From assembly GCF_013170825.1 (NCBI RefSeq), contig NZ_CP033365.1:5778001-5842000 (forward strand): DNA of 64,000 bases, written 5' to 3'. This DNA comes from Mesorhizobium sp. NZP2298. GTDB taxonomy: Bacteria; Pseudomonadota; Alphaproteobacteria; Rhizobiales; Rhizobiaceae. The position numbers were made by a program, and so were the translations under genes. The notes beneath the pieces were generated by a model. The model was not told the DNA's origin. It ran no database searches and worked only from the letters and a program-made list of their open reading frames with translations. Below, piece after piece: positions 43,375 to 52,958 of the stretch; the first letter of the stretch is position 1, and every line of letters begins with the position of its first letter.

Positions 43375-44781
43375 ATGACTGACCCGACCGCCGCGTTGCG
43401 CGATATCCTCGGACCGAAAGGCTGGCTTTCGGGCGCCGATGCGAAGCCCTACCAGCGCGATTGGCTCAACCGCTATGGCGTTGCGCCGCTGGGCGTTGCC
43501 AGGCCAGCGAACACCGCTGAGGTGGCCGCGGTCGTCGTGGCATGCCGGGAGGCCGGATTGGCGGTGGTGCCGCAGGGCGGCAATACAGGGCTTTGCGGCG
43601 GTGCCGTCGCGGAGCAGCCGAACGCGGTGATCGTCTCGCTCTCGCGCATGGCGGCGATCGGCGAACCGGATCTCGAGAGCGGCTCGATCATCGTCGAAGC
43701 TGGCGTCGTGCTTGCCGCGCTGCACGATGCGCTGGAGCCGCATGGCCTGATGTTTCCCATGCATCTCGGCGCGGAAGGCAGCGCCAGGATCGGCGGGCTG
43801 ATCGGCACCAATGCAGGCGGCAGCCAGGCTTTCCGATACGGCATGATGCAGGATCTCGTGCTCGGCCTCGAAGTCGTGATACCGGACGGCGCGGTATGGG
43901 ACGGACTGCGCGCGGTACAAAAGGACAATGCCGGCTATCAGCTGCGCAAGTTGTTCTGCGGCGCGGAAGGCACACTCGGCATCGTGACACGCGCGGTGCT
44001 TCGGCTCTATCCCACGCCGAGGCAGCAGGCGAGCGCGCTTCTGGTCATGCCCGACTTTGCCGCCGCCGTTTCGTTCGGCGCCTTCCTGCGCGGCGAGGCA
44101 AGCGAATTCCTCTCCGGCCTCGAATTCTTCAGCGATGTCGGCCTGGCACTGGCTCTCAAGCACCTGCCTGATCTCGCCTATCAATTGGAGGCACGCGGTG
44201 ACGTTTATCTACTCGTCGAACTGGCTTCCGGCTCGCCCCGCGTTCCCTTGGACGAGATCCTGAATTCGGCATTGGAATGGGGCATGGAGCAAGGCCTCGT
44301 CCTTGATGGTGCGCTGGCGACATCGGGCGCGCATCGGGCGCAGTTCTGGCGGTTGCGCGAGGAGCAGCCGGAAGGGCAGCGGCTGGAGGGCGAGCAGCTC
44401 AAGCATGACATCTCGGTGCCGCCGGGCGCGATCGCCCGCTTTGTCGAGGCCGGCGCCAAGCTCTGCCACGAGATTCTGCCTAGCGTGCGGATCAACCCGT
44501 TCGGCCATCTCGGCGACGGCAACATCCACTACAATCTGTCGCCACCGGAGGGTCGCGCCGACTTCAACGGCAAGGCCGGGCAGTTCGCCGAGGCGCTGTC
44601 GGCGCTTGCCACGGAAATGGGCGGCAGTTTCGCGGCCGAGCACGGGCTTGGCCGGGCAAAGATCGCCCTGGCCGAGCGCAATCGCGGTCTGGTGGAGCGG
44701 GACCTCATGGCACGGTTGAAGGGCGCATTCGATCCATTGGGCGCAATGAACCCCGGCGTTCTGGTGCGGACTGCCAAGTAA
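43375..44781 (+). CDS. FAD-linked D-2-hydroxyacid dehydrogenase (D-lactate / D-2-hydroxyglutarate type)
   Basis: 468 residues of the VAO/PCMH flavoprotein family: FAD segment VPQGGNTGLCGGAV, GGLIGTNAGGSQAFRYGMM, and metal/substrate His in NPFGHLGDGNIHYN with a C-terminal EHGLGRAK, as in D2HGDH and Dld2 proteins. It oxidises a D-2-hydroxy acid to the 2-oxo acid, passing electrons to a membrane or ETF acceptor. The start at 43375 has GGGA upstream and drops 15 residues of a longer frame. It closes the transporter operon; the inverted-repeat site B overlaps its stop codon. Confidence 0.88.
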   Translation: MTDPTAALRDILGPKGWLSGADAKPYQRDWLNRYGVAPLGVARPANTAEVAAVVVACREAGLAVVPQGGNTGLCGGAVAEQPNAVIVSLSRMAAIGEPDLESGSIIVEAGVVLAALHDALEPHGLMFPMHLGAEGSARIGGLIGTNAGGSQAFRYGMMQDLVLGLEVVIPDGAVWDGLRAVQKDNAGYQLRKLFCGAEGTLGIVTRAVLRLYPTPRQQASALLVMPDFAAAVSFGAFLRGEASEFLSGLEFFSDVGLALALKHLPDLAYQLEARGDVYLLVELASGSPRVPLDEILNSALEWGMEQGLVLDGALATSGAHRAQFWRLREEQPEGQRLEGEQLKHDISVPPGAIARFVEAGAKLCHEILPSVRINPFGHLGDGNIHYNLSPPEGRADFNGKAGQFAEALSALATEMGGSFAAEHGLGRAKIALAERNRGLVERDLMARLKGAFDPLGAMNPGVLVRTAK

Positions 44782-44797
44782 AGAAAAACTTTCGAAT
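44780..44797. promoter_or_regulatory. Inverted repeat site B, GAAAG-N5-CTTT (ThDP enzyme promoter)
   Basis: On the minus strand it reads ATTC-GAAAG-TTTTT-CTTTA, matching site A (36505-36523) including the ATTC flank. It overlaps the stop codon of the previous gene and lies 101 nt before the ThDP-enzyme start. Confidence 0.45.
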
Positions 44798-44897
44798 AGA
44801 CCGCATTTCTTGATTTCGTCCCGATCCGCCAGCGTGCACGTATGAATCCGAAAGGCAGGCCGGATCCGCTTGCCGCCAGACCGAGGATGCCGAAAAC

Positions 44898-46568
44898 ATG
44901 ATCCGCAATGGCGGCCGCCTTCTTGTCGAATGCCTGATCGCTCTTGGCGCGGCCAAGAGCTTCGGTGTGCCCGGCGAAAGCTACCTGGCCGTTCTCGACG
45001 CGCTGCACGACACACATGGGAAGCTGGACTATGTGCTCTGCCGCAATGAGGGTGGCGCGGCGTTCATGGCTTCGGCCTATGGCAAGCTGACCGGCTCGCC
45101 CGGCATCTGCTTCGTGACGCGCGGCCCAGGTGTCACGAATGCCAGCATCGGCGTGCATACGGCCATGCAGGACAGTTCGCCGATGATCCTCTTCGTCGGC
45201 CAGGTCGGCACCGACATGAGGGGCCGCGAGGCCTTTCAGGAGATCGACTACAGGGCCGTCTATGGCACGGTCGCCAAATGGGCAGTCGAGATCGACGACG
45301 TCTCCCGCCTGCCCGAGATCGTGGCGCGGGCCTGGACCACCGCCTTGACTGGACGGCCCGGCCCCGTCGTGGTCGCGCTGCCGGAAGACATGCTGACGAG
45401 CCTGACTGAAGCCGCCCCGCTCAGCGGGCCAGCCGCAATCTTCGAAGCCGCTCCGGCACAGGACGCGATGGCTGCGGCACTCAAGTTGCTGGAAGCAGCC
45501 GAGAGGCCGGTCCTACTTATGGGCGGCGCCAACTGGACAGAGGCGGGACGCACGGCGCTGCAGGCTTTCGCCGAGGCTTCCGACATCCCGGTCGTGGCGG
45601 CCTTCCGCTACCAGGACCAATTCGACAATCATTCGCCGGCCTTCGTCGGCGAGGCCGGTGTCGGCATGGTGGCGCATGTCAAAAACCTGATCCGCGATGC
45701 CGATGTGATGCTGGCCGTCAATGTGCGCTTCGGCGAGATGACCACGGACGGCTATACGCTGCTGTCGGTGCCGCAGCCGCGCCAGAAGCTGATCCATGTC
45801 CACGGCTCCGACCGCGAGATCGGCAAGATCTATGTGCCGGCAATCGGCATCCACGCCGGCCCGAACGCCTTCGCCAAGGCATTGACGCCGGTGAAGGGCG
45901 GCTGGACGGAGTGGCGCGCGTCGGCGCGCCGAGCCTATGAAGGGACATTCGCGGCGCCCATCCAGCCTGGCCCGGTGGATATGGTGGCGGTCAGCGCCTG
46001 GCTGCGCGAGACCTTGCCCGCCGACGTCATTCTCACCAACGGCGCCGGCAATTTCACGGTGTGGCCGAACAAGTTCTTCAAGTTCGGGCCGCGGGCGCGG
46101 CTGCTCGCGCCGCAATCCGGCGCCATGGGCTACGGCCTGCCGGCGGCCGTCGCGGCAAAGGTCGCATTCCCGCAACGCACGGTGGTCTGCTTTGCCGGCG
46201 ACGGCGATTTCCAGATGAACTGCCAGGAGCTCGGCACCGCGATGCAAGCCGGCGCGCAGCCGATCGTGCTGATCATCAACAACGGTATCTACGGTACGAT
46301 CCGCGCGCACCAGGAACGCAACTACCCGGCCCGCGTCTCGGGAACCTCGCTTGAGAACCCGGACTTCGTCACGCTGGCGAAGGCCTATGGCTTCCATGCC
46401 GAGCGGGTCGAAACGACGGCGGATTTCGCCGCTGCCTTCGGTCGCGCGCTCGATTCGGCGACGGGCGCCGTTCTCGATATCGCCATCTCGCCCGAAGCGC
46501 TGACACCCCGGCAGACCCTCTCCCAGATGCGCGAAGCCGCTCTCGCTTCGCAGAAGGCCAAGGCATGA
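44898..46568 (+). CDS. Thiamine diphosphate-dependent enzyme, acetolactate-synthase-like
   Basis: 556 residues with the three-domain ThDP fold: N-terminal Pyr domain with the activating Glu in CRNEGGAAFMA (FGVPGESYL, TRGPGVTNASIGVH), a central domain with weak FAD-like features, and the C-terminal PP domain GDGDFQMNCQELGTAMQAG ending in IINN. It belongs to the acetolactate synthase/benzoylformate decarboxylase group. It is coupled by a 4-nt ATGA overlap to hydantoinase A, so it acts on an acid or aldehyde in the same pathway, perhaps decarboxylating a 2-oxo acid. Not a biosynthetic ilvB: no regulatory subunit is nearby. Confidence 0.85.
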   Translation: MIRNGGRLLVECLIALGAAKSFGVPGESYLAVLDALHDTHGKLDYVLCRNEGGAAFMASAYGKLTGSPGICFVTRGPGVTNASIGVHTAMQDSSPMILFVGQVGTDMRGREAFQEIDYRAVYGTVAKWAVEIDDVSRLPEIVARAWTTALTGRPGPVVVALPEDMLTSLTEAAPLSGPAAIFEAAPAQDAMAAALKLLEAAERPVLLMGGANWTEAGRTALQAFAEASDIPVVAAFRYQDQFDNHSPAFVGEAGVGMVAHVKNLIRDADVMLAVNVRFGEMTTDGYTLLSVPQPRQKLIHVHGSDREIGKIYVPAIGIHAGPNAFAKALTPVKGGWTEWRASARRAYEGTFAAPIQPGPVDMVAVSAWLRETLPADVILTNGAGNFTVWPNKFFKFGPRARLLAPQSGAMGYGLPAAVAAKVAFPQRTVVCFAGDGDFQMNCQELGTAMQAGAQPIVLIINNGIYGTIRAHQERNYPARVSGTSLENPDFVTLAKAYGFHAERVETTADFAAAFGRALDSATGAVLDIAISPEALTPRQTLSQMREAALASQKAKA

Positions 46569-48661
46569 CCTCCGGAACCGACGACATCCGTCTTGGCGCT
46601 GATATAGGCGGCACGTTCACCGACATCGCGCTTGACCTCCGGGGAACGCTGTTCTCGACCAAGGTGCTGACCAATTATGCGGCGCCCGAGCAGGCGATCC
46701 TCGACGGCATTGCGGTCGTCACGCGCGATGCCGGCATTTCACCCTCCGAGATCGGCATTGTCATCCACGGCACGACGCTCGCCACCAACGCCCTGATCGA
46801 GCGCCGCGGCGCGAAGACAGCATTGGTCACGACCGAAGGGTTTCGCGACGTGATCGAGATGCGGACTGAAAACCGTTTCGAGCAATACGATCTGAACCTG
46901 CAACTTCCAACGCCGCTCATCCCGCGCGAGCACCGCTTCACGGTCAAGGGCCGCATCGGCGCCGAAGGACAGGAGTTGAAGCCGCTCGATGAAGCCGCCC
47001 TGGAGGAGATCGCGAAGCAGATCGCGGCCGGCGGCTTCGGCTCGGTGGCGATCGGCTTCATCCATGCCTACACCAATCCGGCTCACGAGCGCCGTGCGCG
47101 CGAGATCCTTTCCCGCCACCTCAACATCCCGATTTCGCTCAGTGCCGAAGTGTCGCCGCAGATGCGCGAATTCGAGCGCTTCAACACGGTCTGCGCCAAC
47201 GCCTATGTGCGGCCGCAGATGGCCGATTATCTCGCCCGCTTCCAGACGCGACTGAAGGAGATGGGCGCCGAGTGCCCGGTCTTCATGATCCATTCGGGCG
47301 GCGGCCTGATCTCGGTGGAAACGGCTTCCGAATTTCCCGTGCGCCTGGTCGAGTCCGGCCCGGCCGGCGGTGCCATTTTCGCCGCCGACATCGCCCGGCG
47401 CTTCGGCCTGGAAAAGGTCGTCTCCTACGATATGGGCGGCACGACCGCGAAGATCTGCCTGATCGAGGACTTTGCGCCACGCACGGCCAGAACCTTCGAG
47501 GTGGCGCGCACCTACCGCTTCTGCAAGGGTTCGGGCATGCCGATCTCGATCCCTGTCATCGAGATGATCGAGATCGGCGCCGGCGGTGGCTCCATCGCCT
47601 GGGTCGACGCCATGGGCCGGATCCAGACCGGACCGGAAAGCGCCGGATCGGAGCCGGGGCCTGCCTGCTACGGCCGCGGCGGCAAGCGCCCGGCAATCAC
47701 CGACGCCGACCTGGTACTCGGCAAGCTCGACCCCGACAATTTCGCCGGCGGCGCGATCCGGCTCGACACGGCGGCGTCGGAACAGGCCATCCTGCGCGAT
47801 GTCGGCGAGCGCCTGTCACTTGACGCCATGTCGACGGCCTTCGGCATCTGCGAGGTGGTGGATGAGAACATGGCCAATGCCGCCCGCGTCCACGCGGTCG
47901 AGAACGGCAAGAACATTTCCGACAATCTGATGATTGCCTTTGGCGGCGCTGCCCCGCTTCACGCGGCAAGGCTCTGCGAAAAACTCGGCATCGAGCGCTG
48001 CATCGTCCCCAAGGGTGCGGGCGTCGGCTCGGCGATCGGCTTCCTCAAGGCACCATTCGGCTACGAGGCGCTGGCGTCGAAGCTGACCCGCCTGTCGCGG
48101 TTCAAGCCGGAGGAGATCAACACCTTGCTCGGCGACCTCAAGGCATCAGCCGAAAGCTTCGTGCGCAGCGGCGCCAGCGGCAGCATCACCTGCGAAATCA
48201 CCGCCTTCATGCGTTATGCCGGCCAGGGCTGGGAAATCCCGGTGGCTGTACCGGATGAGCCGTTCGGCGAGGATGCCGTGACAAGGCTCAAGGACCTGTT
48301 CGAGGCGAACTACCAGCGCTTCTTCGGCCGCGCCATCGAAGGGCTCGACGGGCTGGAGATCGAGATCGTCACCTGGTCGGTCAAGGCGACCGATGTCAGG
48401 CCTGATGTCGCCAGGCATGAACTCACGGCAGGCACGCGAACCAGCCAGCCCGCCACCACGCGCGCGGTGTTCGATCCGGCGAGCGGCGAACCGCAAATCT
48501 ATGGCATCGTCGAACGTGATGCGCTCTGCGCCGGCGACCGCGTGGCCGGTCCCGTGGTCATTGTCGAACGCGAGACGTCCACCGTCGTCACCACCAGCTT
48601 CGACGCCGTCATCCAGAGCGACGGCGCAATCCTTCTGGTCCGCAAAGGCAGCCAGTCATGA
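46565..48661 (+). CDS. Hydantoinase/oxoprolinase family protein, subunit A (HyuA-like)
   Basis: 698 residues of the hydantoinase A/oxoprolinase family: N-terminal ATP-binding DIGGTFTDIALDL, HGTTLATNALIERRGAKTALVTTEG, then MGGTTAKICLIEDF and GAGGGSIAWVDAMGRI. HyuA proteins use ATP to help open hydantoin, 5-oxoproline or N-methylhydantoin rings, or carboxylate ketones (acetone/acetophenone carboxylase subunits). It overlaps both neighbours by ATGA stop-starts. Exact substrate is unknown. Confidence 0.92.
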   Translation: MTSGTDDIRLGADIGGTFTDIALDLRGTLFSTKVLTNYAAPEQAILDGIAVVTRDAGISPSEIGIVIHGTTLATNALIERRGAKTALVTTEGFRDVIEMRTENRFEQYDLNLQLPTPLIPREHRFTVKGRIGAEGQELKPLDEAALEEIAKQIAAGGFGSVAIGFIHAYTNPAHERRAREILSRHLNIPISLSAEVSPQMREFERFNTVCANAYVRPQMADYLARFQTRLKEMGAECPVFMIHSGGGLISVETASEFPVRLVESGPAGGAIFAADIARRFGLEKVVSYDMGGTTAKICLIEDFAPRTARTFEVARTYRFCKGSGMPISIPVIEMIEIGAGGGSIAWVDAMGRIQTGPESAGSEPGPACYGRGGKRPAITDADLVLGKLDPDNFAGGAIRLDTAASEQAILRDVGERLSLDAMSTAFGICEVVDENMANAARVHAVENGKNISDNLMIAFGGAAPLHAARLCEKLGIERCIVPKGAGVGSAIGFLKAPFGYEALASKLTRLSRFKPEEINTLLGDLKASAESFVRSGASGSITCEITAFMRYAGQGWEIPVAVPDEPFGEDAVTRLKDLFEANYQRFFGRAIEGLDGLEIEIVTWSVKATDVRPDVARHELTAGTRTSQPATTRAVFDPASGEPQIYGIVERDALCAGDRVAGPVVIVERETSTVVTTSFDAVIQSDGAILLVRKGSQS

Positions 48662-50277
48662 GCGACATCAGCGAAATCCGCATGCAGGTGATGTGGAACC
48701 GGTTGATCTCGGTGGTCGAGGAGCAGGCGCTTACCTTGCTGCGCACGGCCTTCTCGACTTCGGTGCGCGAGTCCGGCGACCTGTCGGCGGGCGTGTTCGA
48801 CCCGCGCGGCCAGATGCTGGCGCAGGCGGTCACCGGCACGCCCGGCCACGTCAACACCATGGCCGAGGCCGTGCTGCATTTCATGAATGAAATCCCGCGC
48901 GAGGCCATGTTCGAGGGCGACACCTATGTCACCAACGATCCCTGGCTGGGCACAGGCCATCTGCACGACATCACCATGGTGTCGCCGTCTTTCCTGAATG
49001 GCGAGCTGGTGGCGTTCTTCGCCTGCACGGCCCATGTCGTCGATGTCGGCGGGCGCGGCTTCGGCGCCGACGGCAAGTCGGTCTACGAGGAAGGCATCCA
49101 GATCCCGATCATGAAGTTCGCGGAGAAGGGCAAGGTCAATCTCGACCTGGTCCGGATCCTGCGCGCCAATGTCCGCGAACCGAACCAGGTGGTCGGCGAT
49201 TTCTATTCGCTCGCCGCCTGCAACGAAGTCGGCCACCGGCGCCTCGTCGATATGATGAAGGAGATTGGCCTGGCATCACTTGATGGCCTTGGCGACTTCA
49301 TCTTCTCGCGCACACGCGACGCCATGCTCGAACGCATCAAGGCGCTGCCGAAGGGCAGTTGGTCAAACGAGCTCGTCACCGACGGCTATGACGCACCGGT
49401 GAAGCTGGTGGCAAAGGTGTCGGTCCGCGACGACCATGTCGAGGTCGATTTCACCGGCACCGATGCGATGAGCCGGTGGGGCATCAACTGCCCGATCATC
49501 TACAGCAAGGCCTATGCCTGCTACGCGCTGAAATGCGTGGTGGCGCCCGACATTCCCAACAACGCCGCCTCGCTCGCCTTCTTCACCGTGACGTCGCCGG
49601 TCAACATCTTGAACGCGGTGCGGCCGGCGCCGGTGGCGCTCAGGCACATTTTCGGCCACATGGTCCCCGATCTCGTGCTGGGCGCGCTCTCCCAGGCCTT
49701 GCCGGGCAAGATCCTCGCCGAAGGTGCCGGCGCGCTGTGGAACATCCACATCTCGGTGCGTCCGGTCGCGGGCGGTTCGGGCCGGCGCGCCGAAGTGCTG
49801 ATGTTCAATTCCGGTGGCATGGGCGCACGGCCTGGACTCGACGGCCTGTCGGCGACCGCCTTCCCGTCCGGCGTGCACACGATGCCGATCGAGGCGACCG
49901 AGCACACCGGTCCTATTGTCATCTGGCGCAAGGAACTGCGGCCGGGTTCCGGCGGCGACGGAGAGTTCCGTGGCGGCCTCGGACAAGTCATCGAAATCGC
50001 CGCGTTGGAAGGCCACGAATTCGATTTCTCGGCCATGTTCGACCGCGTCAATCACCCCGCCCATGGACGCAATGGCGGCGAGCCTGGCGTCGCCGGCGTG
50101 GTCAGACTGGACGATGGCACGCAGATGCGGCCCAAGGGCTGGCAGCACGTCCCGGCAGGGCGCCGGCTGATCCTCGAATTGCCTGGCGGCGGCGGCTACG
50201 GCGATCCGGCCAAACGCAGCACCGAGGCGCGGGCGAACGACCGCTCCAAGGAATACATTTCGGAGAACGGCAAATGA
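48658..50277 (+). CDS. Hydantoinase/oxoprolinase family protein, subunit B (HyuB-like)
   Basis: 539 residues of the hydantoinase B family: MQVMWNRLISVVEEQALTLLRTAFSTSVRESGDLSAGVFD, DPWLGTGHLHDITMVSP, and C-terminal ELPGGGGYGDP. It forms the second subunit of the ATP-dependent ring-opening or carboxylase complex with HyuA. The start overlaps the HyuA stop, and its stop overlaps the following aminotransferase start (ATGA both times), so four genes are translationally coupled. Confidence 0.92.
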   Translation: MSDISEIRMQVMWNRLISVVEEQALTLLRTAFSTSVRESGDLSAGVFDPRGQMLAQAVTGTPGHVNTMAEAVLHFMNEIPREAMFEGDTYVTNDPWLGTGHLHDITMVSPSFLNGELVAFFACTAHVVDVGGRGFGADGKSVYEEGIQIPIMKFAEKGKVNLDLVRILRANVREPNQVVGDFYSLAACNEVGHRRLVDMMKEIGLASLDGLGDFIFSRTRDAMLERIKALPKGSWSNELVTDGYDAPVKLVAKVSVRDDHVEVDFTGTDAMSRWGINCPIIYSKAYACYALKCVVAPDIPNNAASLAFFTVTSPVNILNAVRPAPVALRHIFGHMVPDLVLGALSQALPGKILAEGAGALWNIHISVRPVAGGSGRRAEVLMFNSGGMGARPGLDGLSATAFPSGVHTMPIEATEHTGPIVIWRKELRPGSGGDGEFRGGLGQVIEIAALEGHEFDFSAMFDRVNHPAHGRNGGEPGVAGVVRLDDGTQMRPKGWQHVPAGRRLILELPGGGGYGDPAKRSTEARANDRSKEYISENGK

Positions 50278-51476
50278 GCTACATTGCCTCGCGCCTATCG
50301 GCGGTGAAGCCTTCGGCTTCGATGGCTGCCTCGCAAGCCGCCAAGGCGCTGCGCGCCAAGGGCGTCGACGTGATCGATCTCGGCTTGGGCGAACCGGATT
50401 TCCCGACGCCCAGCCACATCATCGACGCCGCCCATTTCGCGGCGAAGGCAGGACAGACGCTCTACACCGGTGCGGCCGGCACGACAGAAGCGCGCGAAGC
50501 CATTGTCGGCAAATTCAGACGCGAGAACGGGCTGGATTACACGGCCGACGACATCGTGGTGGCCAACGGCGCCAAACAGATCATCTTCAACGCGCTGATG
50601 GCGACGCTGGAGAGCGGCGACGAGGCGATCCTGCCGGCGCCCTATTTCGTCTCCTATCCCGAAATGGTGAAGCTGCTCGGCGGCACGCCTGTCACCGTCG
50701 AATGCCCGGAGACATCTGGTTTCCGCCTGACGCCTGATGTGCTGGAGAAGGCCATTACGCCGAGAACCAAATGGCTTTTCCTCAATATGCCGGGCAACCC
50801 GTCCGGCGCCGTCTATTCGCAATCGGATCTGCAAGCGCTGGGCGCGGTTCTGGCAAGGCACCCGCAAGTGCTCGTGCTTTCCGACGAGATCTATGAGCAC
50901 ATCCTGTTCGACGGCCGCAAGTTCGTTTCCTTCGGCAAGGCCTGCCCGGAACTCAGGGACCGCACGCTGATCGTCAATGGCGTCTCGAAATCCTACGCGA
51001 TGACCGGCTGGCGCGTCGGCTATGCGGCCGGACCGGCGCCGCTGGTGAAGGCGATGTCGACCATCCAGAGCCAGTCCTGCACCTCCGTCTGCTCCATCGC
51101 GCAGGCGGCGACGGTCGCCGCGCTCAACGGTCCGCAGGACGAAGTGGCGCGCTTCCGGCAAGCCTTCGAAGCGCGCCGTGACCTCGTTGTCGATGGGATC
51201 AGGAAAATCAACGGGCTGACGCTGTCGCCGCCGGATGGCGCCTTCTATGCCTATATCGGCTGTGCCAGCCTGATCGGCCGCAAGACGCCCGAGGGTGTCG
51301 TGCTGGAGGACGATGCGGCGGTGGCGAACTATCTTCTGGTCGAAGGCCGCGTGGCATCAGTGCCGGGCATGGCCTATGGACTTTCACCCTATTTTCGTAT
51401 CTCGACCGCGACCAGCGAAGAGGTGCTGACCGAGGCGATCGCGCGGATCAATGCCGCTGTCGCGCAAGTGGAGTAG
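50274..51476 (+). CDS. Class I/II PLP aminotransferase (aspartate-aminotransferase Ib type)
   Basis: 400 residues: LGLGEPDFPTPSHIIDAA at the N-terminus, NMPGNPSGAVY, SDEIYEHILFDGR and the PLP Lys in NGVSKSYAMTGWRVGY, the AspC/PatA-like class I pattern of rhizobia. It overlaps the hydantoinase B stop by four bases and is immediately followed by the NAD-dependent epimerase-like gene. In this operon it probably transfers the amino group released from the hydantoin- or amino-acid-derived product. Confidence 0.9.
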   Translation: MSYIASRLSAVKPSASMAASQAAKALRAKGVDVIDLGLGEPDFPTPSHIIDAAHFAAKAGQTLYTGAAGTTEAREAIVGKFRRENGLDYTADDIVVANGAKQIIFNALMATLESGDEAILPAPYFVSYPEMVKLLGGTPVTVECPETSGFRLTPDVLEKAITPRTKWLFLNMPGNPSGAVYSQSDLQALGAVLARHPQVLVLSDEIYEHILFDGRKFVSFGKACPELRDRTLIVNGVSKSYAMTGWRVGYAAGPAPLVKAMSTIQSQSCTSVCSIAQAATVAALNGPQDEVARFRQAFEARRDLVVDGIRKINGLTLSPPDGAFYAYIGCASLIGRKTPEGVVLEDDAAVANYLLVEGRVASVPGMAYGLSPYFRISTATSEEVLTEAIARINAAVAQVE

Positions 51477-52292
51477 ATGATGCCACATTACGAACGTATC
51501 CTGATCACCGGCGCCGCCGGCCGCCTCGGTTCGGAACTGCGCAAGGGGCTGGTGCCGCTGGCGAAAACGATCCGGTTGGCGGGGCGTGAACCGTTCGGCG
51601 ATCTCGCGCCTCACGAAGAGGAAGCGGTCTTCGATCTCGCCGACATGGAAGCGACGATCGCGGCCACCAGGGACTGCGATGCAATCGTGCATTTCGGCGG
51701 CGCGCCGCTCGAATGCGAATGGCAGACGATCCTGGATTCCAGCATACGCGGCTCCTACCACATCTACGAAGGCGCCCGGAAACACGGCGTGAAGCGCATC
51801 ATCTACGCCTCCTCGGTGCATGCGATCGGCTATCATGAGGTCGAGGCCCAAATCGGCGTCGACGCGCCGGTGCGCCCTGACAGCCTCTACGGCGTCTCGA
51901 AGAATTTCGTCGAGAGCCTCAGCCGACTCTACTGGGACAAATTCGGCATAGAGACGGTGTGCCTACGCATCTTCTCGTCCTTCCCCGAACCGGCGGACCG
52001 GCGCATGCTGTGGTCATATCTTTCCTTTGCCGACTGCGTGCGCCTGGTCGAGGCATCGCTTACCGCGCCGCGCGTCGGCCACACGATCTCCTTCGGCATT
52101 TCAGACAACAAGGTGAAGACGGTCGACAACAACGGCGCCAAACATCTGGGGTTCATCCCCCAGGACAGCGCCGAGCCGTTCCGCGCCGCGGTGGAAGCAA
52201 AGACCCCCGTTCCCGATCCGAAAAGACCGTCGGTAAAATATCTCGGCGGCTGGTTCTGCGAACTCGGCCATCCGGACGACAAGCCCGCCTGA
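51477..52292 (+). CDS. NAD-dependent epimerase/dehydratase family, uronate-dehydrogenase-like
   Basis: 271 residues: short extended SDR with RILITGAAGRLGSELRKGL, IVHFGGAPLEC, SSVHAIGYH and YGVSKNFVESLSRLY (YxxxK), matching the uronate dehydrogenase pattern (Udh, NAD-dependent oxidation of glucuronate/galacturonate to aldaro-lactone). Zero-base spacing from the aminotransferase stop. Its role in this amino-acid-type locus is odd and may be another polyhydroxy substrate. The downstream 670 nt hold gene remnants. Confidence 0.82.
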   Translation: MMPHYERILITGAAGRLGSELRKGLVPLAKTIRLAGREPFGDLAPHEEEAVFDLADMEATIAATRDCDAIVHFGGAPLECEWQTILDSSIRGSYHIYEGARKHGVKRIIYASSVHAIGYHEVEAQIGVDAPVRPDSLYGVSKNFVESLSRLYWDKFGIETVCLRIFSSFPEPADRRMLWSYLSFADCVRLVEASLTAPRVGHTISFGISDNKVKTVDNNGAKHLGFIPQDSAEPFRAAVEAKTPVPDPKRPSVKYLGGWFCELGHPDDKPA

Positions 52293-52359
52293 CTATAGAG
52301 CGGGCCGCCGTTTCGGTAAGACGGTGGCTCGCTTTCAGGCAGCCGCGCCGCCCAAATAG

Positions 52360-52452
52360 GCGCGCCTGCTGATGCCCAGCATCACGCATGGGCTGCGCAT
52401 CATCGTCGAACGCTGCGCCGCGGAATCCGGCATCACGCCCGATGTCGGCATC
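52360..52452 (+). pseudogene. Fragment of a LysR-family regulator (substrate-binding domain)
   Basis: The frame from the codon after a TAG at 52357 reads ARLLMPSITHGLRIIVERCAAESGITPDV, which fits the middle of a LysR effector domain of the CynR/Nac type (LPSRxHGLR..V...A...G). No DNA-binding part or continuation exists. It ends where an oxidoreductase fragment begins in another frame, so the junction looks like a deletion scar. Confidence 0.45.
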
Positions 52453-52455
52453 GGA

Positions 52456-52710
52456 TTCGTATGCCGTGCTGTGGCCCGTGCACAACGGTCTGCTGCGCTA
52501 CTCGGGCTTCGATGCGCTGCCGCCCTTCGTCGCCCACATGCCGGACCGTGTCGGCGACGAAGGCCGCCAGGCCTATCTGGAGGCCTACGGCAAGAGACTG
52601 GCAGAGATCGACAAGACGCCGCGCCTGTTCTTCCACCCCGCTGAGGATTACGGCAAGAACGAGCGGCTGAAGTCGGGCGTGCTCGCCCGCTCGGGAGTGC
52701 AGCAATACCT
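52456..52710 (+). pseudogene. Fragment of an NAD(P)H-dependent flavodoxin-fold oxidoreductase
   Basis: In the next frame the translation SYAVLWPVHNGLLRYSGFDA then LPPFVAHMPDRVGDEGRQAY and LEAYGKRLAEI matches the C-terminal half of NAD(P)H dehydrogenase (quinone) family proteins of PF02525 type. The N-terminal FMN-binding part is missing and the frame degenerates into Arg-rich sequence after about 52710. It is a gene remnant. Confidence 0.6.
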
Positions 52711-52958
52711 GACGCCGGCGCGCGCCCGCTGGAGAACGAGCAGGCCGCGCCGCGCTGCTTCGCACGGTCCGCCTCGCCGACGACAGAAGTGGCATTGCCG
52801 GATGACAAGCGCATCGCACAACAAGGGCCAGAATTTCGGAGCCATTGCGCGGTAAGTTTTTGCTTGTGAACATGCCGGCGGATTGTAGCTTGCCCGAGCC
52901 GGTCCGACAAAAGGGGTGTGCGCGAGATGATCGACATCCGAATTTCGATGGATGCAGC

